DNA of 8,006 bases from CAYGZQ01 sp964354375 [NCBI: uncultured Planctomycetota bacterium] (lineage in GTDB: Bacteria > JAJVIF01 > JAPKYR01). The position numbers and the translations under genes are program-made. The DNA is taken from assembly GCA_964354375.1 (NCBI GenBank), contig CAYGZQ010000041.1:28494-36499 (forward strand), written 5' to 3'. Below, one piece after another: positions 1 through 4,931 of the stretch. Position 1 is the stretch's first letter. Each line of letters opens with the position of its first letter. The notes under the pieces are model-generated. The model was not told where the DNA came from, did no database searches, and was given only the letters and a program-made list of their open reading frames with translations.

Positions 1-10
1 ATTTCTTCAA

Positions 11-40
11 CGCCCTCACTTACGTTCGGGCCTTGGATAC
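11..40 (+). repeat. 30-bp dispersed repeat, copy 1 (direct)
   Basis: The unit begins CGCCCTCACTTACG and ends TTCGGGCCTTGGATAC. It is identical to the copy at 55-84 and differs by one base (T for G after CACT) from the two inverted copies at 4252-4281 and 4320-4349. The ends of the inner 20 bases, GCCC and GGGC, can pair to make a weak imperfect hairpin. From memory, related CCCTCACT-ACGTTCGGG repeats are scattered through some bacterial genomes; I cannot check that here. Confidence 0.85.
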
Positions 41-54
41 GGTTGGGGGTAGTG

Positions 55-84
55 CGCCCTCACTTACGTTCGGGCCTTGGATAC
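55..84 (+). repeat. 30-bp dispersed repeat, copy 2 (direct)
   Basis: This is an exact copy of 11-40, 44 bp downstream in the same orientation. Read on the minus strand, it encodes the last residues (YPRPERK) and stop codon of the small ORF ending at position 60. The repeat therefore supplies that protein's C-terminus, as expected if it inserted into an older, longer gene. Confidence 0.85.
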
Positions 85-263
85 TGGGGCTGGGGGAGGT
101 CGACATATCCCAGATCGAGAAGCAGAAACTGCATCGGGACGCCTGCGAGCCACTTGTCGAGGCCGAGCACGTAGCCGAAAAGCAGCCGACTGAGTCTCGC
201 TCTCTCGATGCCGACGGGAACCATCTCGTACGGCAGAAGACGTCGCGCAGTTGTCGTTTGCAT
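60..263 (-). CDS. small hypothetical protein, possibly truncated by a repeat
   Basis: This 67-codon ORF is not recognised. The start is chosen because ATG at 261-263 follows AGGAGGG (269-275, minus strand) with a 5-nt spacer, a strong Shine-Dalgarno. A -10-like TACAAT lies at 283-288, with no convincing -35. The ORF can be read upstream to 338, but that part runs through the hairpin at 293-351 and has no ribosome site. The protein starts MQTTTARRLLPYEM and is basic near the N-terminus. A mostly hydrophobic stretch (about residues 28-55, LLFGYVLGL..WLAGVPMQFLLLDLGYV) contains too many charged and polar breaks to be called a clear membrane helix. The last seven residues come from the 30-bp repeat at 55-84, so the true C-terminus may be lost. 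It lies about 150 nt downstream of hypB on the same strand, but nothing links it to nickel metabolism. Confidence 0.42.
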   Translation of the reverse strand: MQTTTARRLLPYEMVPVGIERARLSRLLFGYVLGLDKWLAGVPMQFLLLDLGYVDLPQPQYPRPERK

Positions 264-292
264 GGTAACCCTCCTGCTCAGAATTGTAGCAT

Positions 293-351
293 GCGCATCC
301 TGCGCATGGTTCTTCGTTCTTCTCCCGATAAGAACCAAGCGCAGGATGCGC
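293..351. repeat. 59-bp hairpin between hypB and the small ORF
   Basis: The arms GCGCATCCTGCGC (293-305) and GCGCAGGATGCGC (339-351) are exact reverse complements. The inner arms GGTTCTT (308-314) and AAGAACC (330-336) extend the pairing to 22 bp with one mismatch (306/338) around a 15-nt loop. No T run follows on either strand, so it is not a typical intrinsic terminator. On the minus strand it sits 3' of hypB and could protect or terminate that transcript. The right arm overlaps the first unit of the 19-bp tandem repeat. Confidence 0.75.
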
Positions 352-415
352 TTGACTACGCAGGATTCGCTTGACTACGTAGGATTCGCTTGACTACGCA
401 GGATGCGCCTGCTAC
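341..415 (+). repeat. 19-bp tandem repeat, about four units, covering the hypB stop codon
   Basis: The unit is GCAGGATKCGCTTGACTAC. Copies lie at 341-359, 360-378 and 379-397, with one or two differences between them, and a degenerate fourth unit is at 398-415. The hypB stop (412-414) lies inside the fourth unit. The units are contiguous and have no spacers, so this is not a CRISPR array. The 19-bp period is not a multiple of three, so it is not a coding repeat. Confidence 0.85.
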
Positions 416-1053
416 TGCAGCGACCGCAGCCATTTATACCAGCGGTCAAGGCCTTCGCCTGAGACGGCGCTGATTTTCCAGGGCTCCACCTTCGGATTCA
501 CGGATTTCAAGTCGCTCACGACAACGGAGAGATCGAATCCGACCGCGGACGCGACATCGGTCTTGGTGATCAGCACCACGTCCGATGTGTGAAACGCCTG
601 TGGGTATTTCAGCACCTTGTCGTGCCCCTCCGGCGTGCTCAGGAGAACAACGCGCCTGTGCATTCCGAGCGGGAAAGCGGACGGGCATATCAGGTTGCCG
701 ATATTCTCCACGATGACGAAATCGAGCGCGGAGAGGTCGAGTCTCGGCAGCACGGTCTCGATCATGTGCGCCGTAAGATGGCATGCGCCCTCGGTGTTGA
801 GCTGGATCGAAGGCGCGCCGACCGCCTCGATTCGCGCAGCGTCGCGCGCAGTGAAAACGTCGCCCTCGATAATGCCGAATCTCAGGTCGGGATTGTCTCT
901 TATGGTCCGCTCGAGGAGCGTTGTTTTGCCGGCGCCCGGTCCGGAGATCATGTTGAGCCCGACCACGCTGTTGTCGTCGAGCATCTTCCGGACCCTGTCG
1001 GCGTGGGCCTGATTGTCCGAGGTTACGGCTCTCATAACGACGATGTCAGTCAT
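412..1053 (-). CDS. hypB: hydrogenase nickel incorporation GTPase HypB
   Basis: HypB is the cytoplasmic SIMIBI-class GTPase that works with HypA to load nickel into the large subunit of [NiFe]-hydrogenase after the Fe(CN)2CO group is placed. From the ATG at 1051-1053 the protein has 213 residues. Visible motifs are the P-loop GPGAGKTTL (residues 38-46), EGDVFTARDA (63-72), the metal-site Cys-His in GACHL (C91, H92) and Cys123 in NLICP, which correspond to the known G-domain nickel/zinc site, then ITKTD (163-167) and SAVSGEG (195-201). The guanine-specificity motif is TKTD instead of the usual NKxD. There is no N-terminal CxxCGC site and no His-rich stretch, so this is a short HypB without a nickel-storage tail. 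The ATG overlaps the hypA stop (ATGACTGA), typical of translational coupling. A GTG nine bases upstream (1060-1062) would add MSA, but no better ribosome site precedes it. The identity is secure. Confidence 0.96.
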   Translation of the reverse strand: MTDIVVMRAVTSDNQAHADRVRKMLDDNSVVGLNMISGPGAGKTTLLERTIRDNPDLRFGIIEGDVFTARDAARIEAVGAPSIQLNTEGACHLTAHMIETVLPRLDLSALDFVIVENIGNLICPSAFPLGMHRRVVLLSTPEGHDKVLKYPQAFHTSDVVLITKTDVASAVGFDLSVVVSDLKSVNPKVEPWKISAVSGEGLDRWYKWLRSLQ

Positions 1054-1441
1054 GGCGCTCACCGGTCCCGCCCTGCTCAGTCACCCGATCCGTTTCGTCT
1101 TCGCCTTCGAGACTCACCACGATGAAGTCGCGGCCCTCGACGATCTCGATCGTGGCGGTCGCGCAGTGCGGACAATAGAGGAAAAGCCTTTCCAGGTCAA
1201 CCGCTCGACCGCACGACGTGCATCGCCCTTTTCCGGGCGTTCTCTCCACCACCAGGTCGGTTGTCTTCGTCATATAGTCCTCTTCTCTCAAAAAACCGAA
1301 AGCGAATTCGAGCGAATCGACGCTGATGCCGCTGAGGTCGCCGACGCGGACGAAGATCTTGTCGAGCCTGACAATGCCGGCTTTGAGGGATTCCTCCCTC
1401 GCGACCTTGAGGAGATCTTCTGCAAGCGAAAACTCATGCAT
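1046..1441 (-). CDS. hypA: hydrogenase maturation nickel metallochaperone HypA
   Basis: HypA is a small zinc protein that carries nickel to the hydrogenase large subunit and partners with HypB. The 131-residue protein starts MHE, the invariant nickel-binding N-terminus (His2 plus backbone atoms). This fixes the start, since nickel binding in the family depends on His2 being the second residue. The family motif VGDLSGISVDSLEFAF spans residues 33-48. The zinc ribbon has C74-x2-C77 and C90-x2-C93. The usual length is about 113-120 residues; this one has an extra acidic tail (about residues 112-131). That tail overlaps the start of hypB by 8 bp, so the two genes form an operon. No Shine-Dalgarno is visible before the ATG, and a TATACT hexamer ends 13 nt upstream, suggesting a very short leader. 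No hydrogenase or other hyp gene is in the window. Confidence 0.96.
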   Translation of the reverse strand: MHEFSLAEDLLKVAREESLKAGIVRLDKIFVRVGDLSGISVDSLEFAFGFLREEDYMTKTTDLVVERTPGKGRCTSCGRAVDLERLFLYCPHCATATIEIVEGRDFIVVSLEGEDETDRVTEQGGTGERHD

Positions 1442-1454
1442 GGCGGATGGGGAC

Positions 1455-1483
1455 AGTATAGGTCAGTGAAATACGGTTGTCTT
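1455..1483 (-). promoter_or_regulatory. possible hypAB promoter
   Basis: On the minus strand, AAGACA (1478-1483) lies 17 nt before TATACT (1455-1460), which ends 13 nt before the hypA ATG. The -10 matches the sigma70 consensus at five of six positions; the -35 is weaker, with four matches. The transcript would begin only about 5-8 nt before the ATG, consistent with the absent Shine-Dalgarno. This is inference from motif and spacing only. Confidence 0.35.
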
Positions 1484-1488
1484 GTGAG

Positions 1489-1515
1489 CCTCACCCCCCT
1501 TCCCCTCTCTCAACA
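1489..1515. repeat. unpaired half-arm next to palindrome A
   Basis: CCTCACCCCCCTTCCCCTCT and the bases after it resemble the left arm of the palindromes at 1516-1577 and 7927-7992, but no matching right arm follows. It directly abuts the full palindrome. The same half-arm plus palindrome order recurs at 7904-7992. Confidence 0.6.
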
Positions 1516-1577
1516 CCTCACGCCCCCCCAACCCCCCTCCCTGCAATTGCGGGGAGGGGGGTTGGGGGGGCGTGAGG
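1516..1577. repeat. 62-bp near-perfect G/C-tract palindrome A
   Basis: The left arm 1516-1541 (starts CCTCACGCCCCCCC) is the exact reverse complement of 1552-1577 (ends GGGGGGGCGTGAGG). The centre GCAATTGC (1543-1550) is itself palindromic, so only the 1542/1551 pair is imperfect. The plus-strand right arm, with runs of four, six and seven G, also fits a G-quadruplex motif. It lies between hypA and mutS2. No long T run follows on either strand, so terminator function is uncertain. Confidence 0.9.
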
Positions 1578-1587
1578 CGTTTTCCTG

Positions 1588-1616
1588 TTGCCAGAATCGT
1601 GCCATTTGAATATAAT
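1588..1616 (+). promoter_or_regulatory. near-consensus sigma70 promoter on the plus strand
   Basis: TTGCCA (1588-1593) and TATAAT (1611-1616) are separated by exactly 17 nt. The -35 matches five of six consensus bases and the -10 matches all six. It points opposite to every gene in the window. A transcript would begin near 1623 and meet the terminator-like hairpin at 1676-1703. Confidence 0.55.
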
Positions 1617-1622
1617 TCCAGC

Positions 1623-1703
1623 AGATCTCGCGGCTCATGGAAGAGGAAGGCAAGACCTTCAACTTGCCGAATGTGGGGGAGGTTGGGGTACGCCTCCCCT
1701 TTT
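1623..1703 (+). ncRNA. candidate small RNA of about 80 nt
   Basis: The call rests on signals, not homology: a TTGCCA-17-TATAAT promoter just upstream and a G/C stem with a T run at the 3' end. The RNA would be convergent with mutS2 and antisense to its 3' untranslated region, ending 34 nt before the mutS2 stop. The interior has an ATG at 1637 opening a 38-codon frame (begins MEEEGKTFNLPNVG) that continues to 1753, past the terminator and into the antisense of mutS2. It has no Shine-Dalgarno, so I favour a non-coding product. No known RNA family is recognised. The 3' end at 1703 is taken from the T run. Confidence 0.35.
1676..1703 (+). terminator. plus-strand intrinsic terminator-like hairpin
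   Basis: GGGGAGG (1676-1682) pairs with CCTCCCC (1693-1699) across a 10-nt loop, and TTTT follows at 1700-1703. On the minus strand the stem is followed by CACATT, so the element is oriented for the plus strand, not for mutS2. The T run is short, so efficiency is uncertain. Confidence 0.45.
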
Positions 1704-1736
1704 CATTTCCCCGAATCGATTCGAATCAGGAGGTCA

Positions 1737-4127
1737 TCACTTCTCGCGCTTGAGGGTGATTATGGTGACGCCGCCTCCGCCTTGGAGCGGGTCGGCAAGC
1801 TCGAACTTCTCCACCAGTTGATGATTTTTCAGCCATTCGTGGAGGCCCTTTCGCAGTTTGCCGGTGCCGAAGCCGTGGATCACATGCGCGCGCTCCCGTC
1901 CCTGGTAGTACGCCTCGTCGAGATACGGGTCGAGCTTCTGCGTGGCCTCCTCGACCGTCAGCCCGTGAAGGTCTACGAATAGGGGCAGGCTCTTGTGGGA
2001 CGGCGTTTTGGGGCGGGTCTTTTTCTCTTTCTGGGCTTCATCCGCGCGCATGGGCTCAAGTTGCTCGATCGGCACCTTGAGCCTCTTTCCGGCGATGACG
2101 ACCGTCGCGATCTTCTCCCCGAGCTCGACCAGCTCGCCCTCGCGTCTCAGCGAAAGAATCCACACTGGGTTGCCCTCGACAAGCCGCGCTTCGGCGGATG
2201 ATTCCGCCGGACTGGTCAAGCCCGCCAGGATCGGCGCCGCAAGAATGTCCGCCGCTCTCCGGATTTTGTCGCCGTAAGCTCTGATCGCCTTGAGGTCCTC
2301 GGTCACCGCGTCCCGATCAATTTTGTGAGGAAGCTGCGAGGCCATTTTGCGTGCTTCCTCGAGACGCTTCTCTGCCTCGGTGGCGAGGCGCTCCGCGTTC
2401 TGCAGCGCGGCGATCATCATGAGACGCTCCATCACGATCATGGAGTTGAGATCGCGAAGCGCCTCGGAACGCTTCGTCTCGGCCTCCGACACGTCGTGCC
2501 CGAGCTCCTCGAGACGTCGCTCGAGGCTGGGCATATCGAGGGCGAGAAGGTCGCATTCCTGGATCATCAGTTCTTCCGCGCGCCTGAGAACACCGGCGTC
2601 AAGACCGAGCCTTCGAGCGATCGCGATCGCGTAGCTCGCGCCGAGTGTTCCGACCCTTATGGTGTAGAGAGGCTGCGCCCTTTCGAGATCGAACTCCACG
2701 CTCGCGCCCGCCACGCGCTCATCAGCCGACAGCACCAGGTTCTTGATCGCGGGAAGGTGGGTCGTGACCGACGTGTAGCAGTCGAGCTCCAGAAGCTTCT
2801 CGATAACGGACAGCGACAGCGCGCTGCCCTCCTGCGGATCGGTGGACCGTCCGATCTCGTCGAGAAGAATCAGGCCGGGAAGATAATCGGGGTCGACCAT
2901 GCTGAGGAACATGCGCTTTATCAGCTCGATGTGCGCCGAGAAGCTGGACAGGTTCCATTCGATGGACTGGAGGTCGCCGATGTCGGCGAAGATGCTTCCG
3001 AAAACCGGAAGCGCGCTGGGGTCGCCTGCGGGAATGTGCAATCCCGACTGATTGATGAGGGCGAAGAGGCCGATGGTTTTGAGCGCGACGGTCTTGCCGC
3101 CCGCGTTGGGTCCCGAGAGTATCAGAACTCGCGCCTGCGGCGGGAAGGAGATATCGACCGGGACAACTTCGGCGGGAGGGATCATGGGATGCCGCGCTCG
3201 CCTGATTCTGATCGTGTCTCCGATCTCGGCGCGGATGCCTTTCCAGTCGCGGGAGAGCCGTCCGCATGCGAAGACGAAGTCGAGAAACGCAACGGTGTTG
3301 ATCGACGCGCGGATTTCGTCGGCGCGCGATCCGACAAGGGCGCTGAGCTCGTCGAGAATTCTCGCGACCTCCGTCTCTTCCTCGCCCTTGAGCTCGCTTA
3401 GGCGGTTGTTGCGCTCGACAAGGTCGTAGGGCTCCAGGAAAACGGTCGCGCCGCCTGCGCTTCGAGCCTGCACGATGGCCTTGACGTTCTTCTGGCAGTC
3501 CTGCCGGAAGGGGAGCACGTACCGGCCGTTTCGCAGCGTGTAGTTGGTCTCCCGGAGGTAACCCTTCCGCGAAAAATCCTGGATCATGCTCGCGAGGGTG
3601 CGTTCAGCGCGATCGCGCTCGATGGTGAGGTCGCGACGGATGCGGCTGAGCTCGGGAGAGGCGCGATCGAGGACCTCTCCGTCCGGATGGATCGCATGAT
3701 CCAGCGCGTCCTCGATCTCGGGAAAGAGGCCGATGCGCTGCGCGTCGCGAGTGATGTTCGGGTACTCGAACTCGGCCTCGCGGATCGTGCGACGCACGGC
3801 GCGCACGGATTTCAGAGTCGAGTTCAACCTGGCCAGCTCGACCGATGAGAGGAAGCCTCCCTTGGCGGCTCGCGCGAGCTGCTCGCGCACATCCTGTATT
3901 CCCTGGAAGGACGGGATGGCGCGCTCGCGGTCGAAGAAACCTCGCGCATCGTCGGTGTAGTCGAGTCGAGTGCGGATTTCAGCGGCATCGGTCGACGGGA
4001 GAAGCTCGCTTGCAAGCTCGTAGCCGAGAGTGGACTGAGTCTGTCCGGCGAGCTTGGTCACGATGACCTTGTACTCAAGCGGATTGAGCGAAAAGCGGGT
4101 GGACGTATGGCGATCGATCGGCGACAT
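1737..4127 (-). CDS. mutS2: MutS2 family ATPase with C-terminal Smr domain
   Basis: MutS2 proteins are dimeric ABC-type ATPases. Characterised members act at collided ribosomes (B. subtilis MutS2/RqcU) or restrain recombination (H. pylori), not in mismatch repair. The protein has 796 residues, normal for the family. In order: a helical core/lever region (about 10-320) with no N-terminal mismatch-binding domain; Walker A GPNAGGKT (339-346); Walker B LILLDEIG (419-426); signature STDPQEGSAL (428-437); switch His in TTH (455-457); a long charged coiled-coil region (about 526-596); a KOW-like beta segment (about 652-691); an acidic/basic linker; and Smr with VDLHG (718-722) and HGFGTGKLR (751-759), ending in a GGGGVTIITL strand. 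The segment DEIGRSTDP recalls MutS1's DEIGRGTS more than the DEPGAGTDP usual in MutS2. ATG at 4125-4127 is preferred over the in-frame TTG at 4167-4169: a -10-like TACAAT lies between them, and family homology starts just after. It appears monocistronic. Confidence 0.96.
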   Translation of the reverse strand: MSPIDRHTSTRFSLNPLEYKVIVTKLAGQTQSTLGYELASELLPSTDAAEIRTRLDYTDDARGFFDRERAIPSFQGIQDVREQLARAAKGGFLSSVELARLNSTLKSVRAVRRTIREAEFEYPNITRDAQRIGLFPEIEDALDHAIHPDGEVLDRASPELSRIRRDLTIERDRAERTLASMIQDFSRKGYLRETNYTLRNGRYVLPFRQDCQKNVKAIVQARSAGGATVFLEPYDLVERNNRLSELKGEEETEVARILDELSALVGSRADEIRASINTVAFLDFVFACGRLSRDWKGIRAEIGDTIRIRRARHPMIPPAEVVPVDISFPPQARVLILSGPNAGGKTVALKTIGLFALINQSGLHIPAGDPSALPVFGSIFADIGDLQSIEWNLSSFSAHIELIKRMFLSMVDPDYLPGLILLDEIGRSTDPQEGSALSLSVIEKLLELDCYTSVTTHLPAIKNLVLSADERVAGASVEFDLERAQPLYTIRVGTLGASYAIAIARRLGLDAGVLRRAEELMIQECDLLALDMPSLERRLEELGHDVSEAETKRSEALRDLNSMIVMERLMMIAALQNAERLATEAEKRLEEARKMASQLPHKIDRDAVTEDLKAIRAYGDKIRRAADILAAPILAGLTSPAESSAEARLVEGNPVWILSLRREGELVELGEKIATVVIAGKRLKVPIEQLEPMRADEAQKEKKTRPKTPSHKSLPLFVDLHGLTVEEATQKLDPYLDEAYYQGRERAHVIHGFGTGKLRKGLHEWLKNHQLVEKFELADPLQGGGGVTIITLKREK

Positions 4128-4140
4128 GGCGTAAGACCTG

Positions 4141-4169
4141 ATTGTAAACGGAAACCGGGGCGGGGACAA
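4141..4169 (-). promoter_or_regulatory. possible mutS2 promoter, near-leaderless
   Basis: On the minus strand, TTGTCC (4164-4169) is followed after 17 nt by TACAAT (4141-4146), with four and five consensus matches. The -10 ends 13 nt before the mutS2 ATG, so the leader would be only about 5-8 nt. This is the same geometry as upstream of hypA. A weak AGG at 4137-4139 would be mostly outside such a transcript. Confidence 0.4.
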
Positions 4170-4186
4170 TCAAGCCATGCCCCCCT

Positions 4187-4215
4187 GTGGTCCCCCGCAA
4201 GGGGGGGACTGGCAC
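4187..4215 (+). repeat. GGGGACTGGCAC-type hairpin
   Basis: GTCCCCC (4190-4196) pairs with GGGGGAC (4203-4209) over a 6-nt loop. The right side reads GGGGACTGGCAC (4204-4215), sharing 11 of 12 bases with the left end of the inverted repeat at 4849-4925. The left side, GTGGTCCCCC, looks like the mirrored end with three bases lost. I read it as a small, eroded member of the same REP-like family. Confidence 0.5.
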
Positions 4216-4251
4216 AATCCACCGCGGATGCATATGTTCGAAGTGCCATTT

Positions 4252-4281
4252 GTATCCAAGGCCCGAACGTCAGTGAGGGCG
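4252..4281 (-). repeat. 30-bp dispersed repeat, copy 3 (inverted)
   Basis: This is the reverse complement of 4320-4349 with no mismatch, so the two copies make a 30-bp perfect stem with a 38-nt loop (4282-4319). It carries GACG where copies 1 and 2 have TACG. It lies between the csp terminator and the mutS2 promoter. The loop holds no recognisable gene. Confidence 0.88.
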
Positions 4282-4319
4282 TGTTGTCAAGCCTTTGCAG
4301 TAAATCACTCCCGGACCGG

Positions 4320-4349
4320 CGCCCTCACTGACGTTCGGGCCTTGGATAC
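4320..4349 (+). repeat. 30-bp dispersed repeat, copy 4
   Basis: This is the partner arm of 4252-4281 and has the same orientation as copies 1 and 2 at the left edge. The rest of the mutS2-csp gap (4350-4411) shows no gene or clear signal. Confidence 0.88.
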
Positions 4350-4410
4350 GATTGTCGTCGTCTCCCAGCAGCTGTGAGTCAGTCTCCTACAGGGAGGGGC
4401 TACCACCAAA

Positions 4411-4440
4411 GAAAAAACCCTCTCCCGACGGAAGAGGGTT
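4411..4440 (-). terminator. intrinsic terminator of the cold-shock gene
   Basis: On the minus strand AACCCTCT (4433-4440) pairs with AGAGGGTT (4416-4423) across a 9-nt loop, and four more T follow, giving six in a row with the stem end. It lies 28 nt after the csp stop. Orientation, stem and T run fit a Rho-independent terminator that separates csp from mutS2. Confidence 0.85.
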
Positions 4441-4468
4441 GGTCATGAGTTCGGTACACGCACTACGG

Positions 4469-4780
4469 TTAGAGGGGTTCTCCATCGAGAGAGGGGTCGA
4501 AGCGACTGGCTTCGTGTGAGAGTCCCCCGTCGGACGGCGGTGTTGCGCCGGTCGATTCGAGGGGAGTCCCGTCACTCACTCCGGCCATCCGGACGTTCGC
4601 GGCCTGAAGGCCTTTAGATGTGTCAACCAGCTCGAACAAGACCAGTTGACCTTCCTTCAGGTCTTTAAACCCGTCCATCTGGATCTGCGAATAATGCACG
4701 AATACGTCGCTTTCTCCCTCACGCTCGATGAAACCGTAGCCTTTCGCCGTGTTGAACCACTTTACCCTACCGGTATTCAA
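4469..4780 (-). CDS. cold-shock domain protein with C-terminal extension
   Basis: This is a single-strand RNA/DNA-binding OB-fold protein of the CspA family, presumably a cytoplasmic RNA chaperone. The 103-residue protein starts [10 protein letters not shown] at a TTG codon (4778-4780). That start is set by a perfect AAAGGAGGT (4786-4794, minus strand) with a 5-nt spacer and by the family N-terminus; the upstream in-frame ATG at 4882 would add 34 unrelated residues encoded partly by the REP-like element. RNP1 is KGYGFIE (13-19) and RNP2 VFVHYS (26-31); the domain ends about residue 66 ([10 protein letters not shown]). Family members are usually 65-75 residues. Here about 36 residues follow, rich in Gly, Ser, Pro and acidic residues, with no fold suggested. 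The tail could be a real disordered extension or recent read-through of former 3' sequence. It is transcribed alone and ends at the terminator at 4411-4440. No clear sigma70 promoter is seen in 4795-4848. A small TGCC-TTTC-GGCA hairpin sits in the leader. Confidence 0.94.
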   Translation of the reverse strand: MNTGRVKWFNTAKGYGFIEREGESDVFVHYSQIQMDGFKDLKEGQLVLFELVDTSKGLQAANVRMAGVSDGTPLESTGATPPSDGGLSHEASRFDPSLDGEPL

Positions 4781-4785
4781 AGCGG

Positions 4786-4794
4786 ACCTCCTTT
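4786..4794 (-). promoter_or_regulatory. ribosome binding site fixing the csp TTG start
   Basis: AAAGGAGGT on the minus strand is a full match to the anti-Shine-Dalgarno sequence and stands 5 nt before TTG at 4778-4780. Its strength may offset the weak start codon. Confidence 0.88.
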
Positions 4795-4848
4795 GTAGGG
4801 CGTCTGCCGAAAGGCATATCAGTTGAAGCTTACCATTTTTGAGCAGGC

Positions 4849-4925
4849 GGGGACAGGCACGAATTTCGCCCCCGAGCCGCACAGCAACCTTCAGGCAAGT
4901 AAGGGCGAAATTCGAGCCAGTCCCC
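4849..4925. repeat. 77-bp REP-like inverted repeat
   Basis: The 23-bp arms 4849-4871 (starts GGGGACAGGCACG) and 4903-4925 (ends GAGCCAGTCCCC) are reverse complements at 21 of 23 positions. The two mismatches are A against A in the hairpin, giving GGGGACAGGCAC on one end and GGGGACTGGCTC on the other. The loop is about 31 nt. It lies 6 nt beyond the lipoprotein stop and upstream of csp. I recall such GGGGACWGGCWC pairs as common non-coding repeats in several environmental phyla, possibly mobilised by REP-associated (IS200-like) transposases; that is memory, not a search. No T run follows, so it is not a clear terminator. Confidence 0.8.
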
Positions 4926-4931
4926 TTTGGC

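Noticed and set aside
33-374. Plus-strand 113-codon ORF across the left edge
   Set aside because: It runs through the 30-bp repeats, the hairpin and the tandem repeats, has no ribosome site and no recognisable protein character; it is a shadow of the opposite frame.
341-415. CRISPR-like array
   Set aside because: The 19-bp units are contiguous, without spacers, and include a stop codon of hypB; this is a simple tandem repeat.
589-1125. Plus-strand 178-codon ORF antisense to hypB
   Set aside because: It mirrors the strong HypB coding frame and has no motif or ribosome site.
1516-1577. Palindrome A as an intrinsic terminator
   Set aside because: Long stem but no T run after it on the minus strand, and only a short TTTT three bases on along the plus strand, with no plus-strand gene upstream.
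1637-1753. 38-codon plus-strand ORF (MEEEGKTF...)
   Set aside because: It has a possible promoter but no Shine-Dalgarno, and a terminator-like hairpin lies inside it; kept only as part of the small-RNA candidate.
2325-3401. Plus-strand 358-codon ORF inside mutS2
   Set aside because: It is antisense to a complete MutS2 with all motifs; GC-rich shadow.
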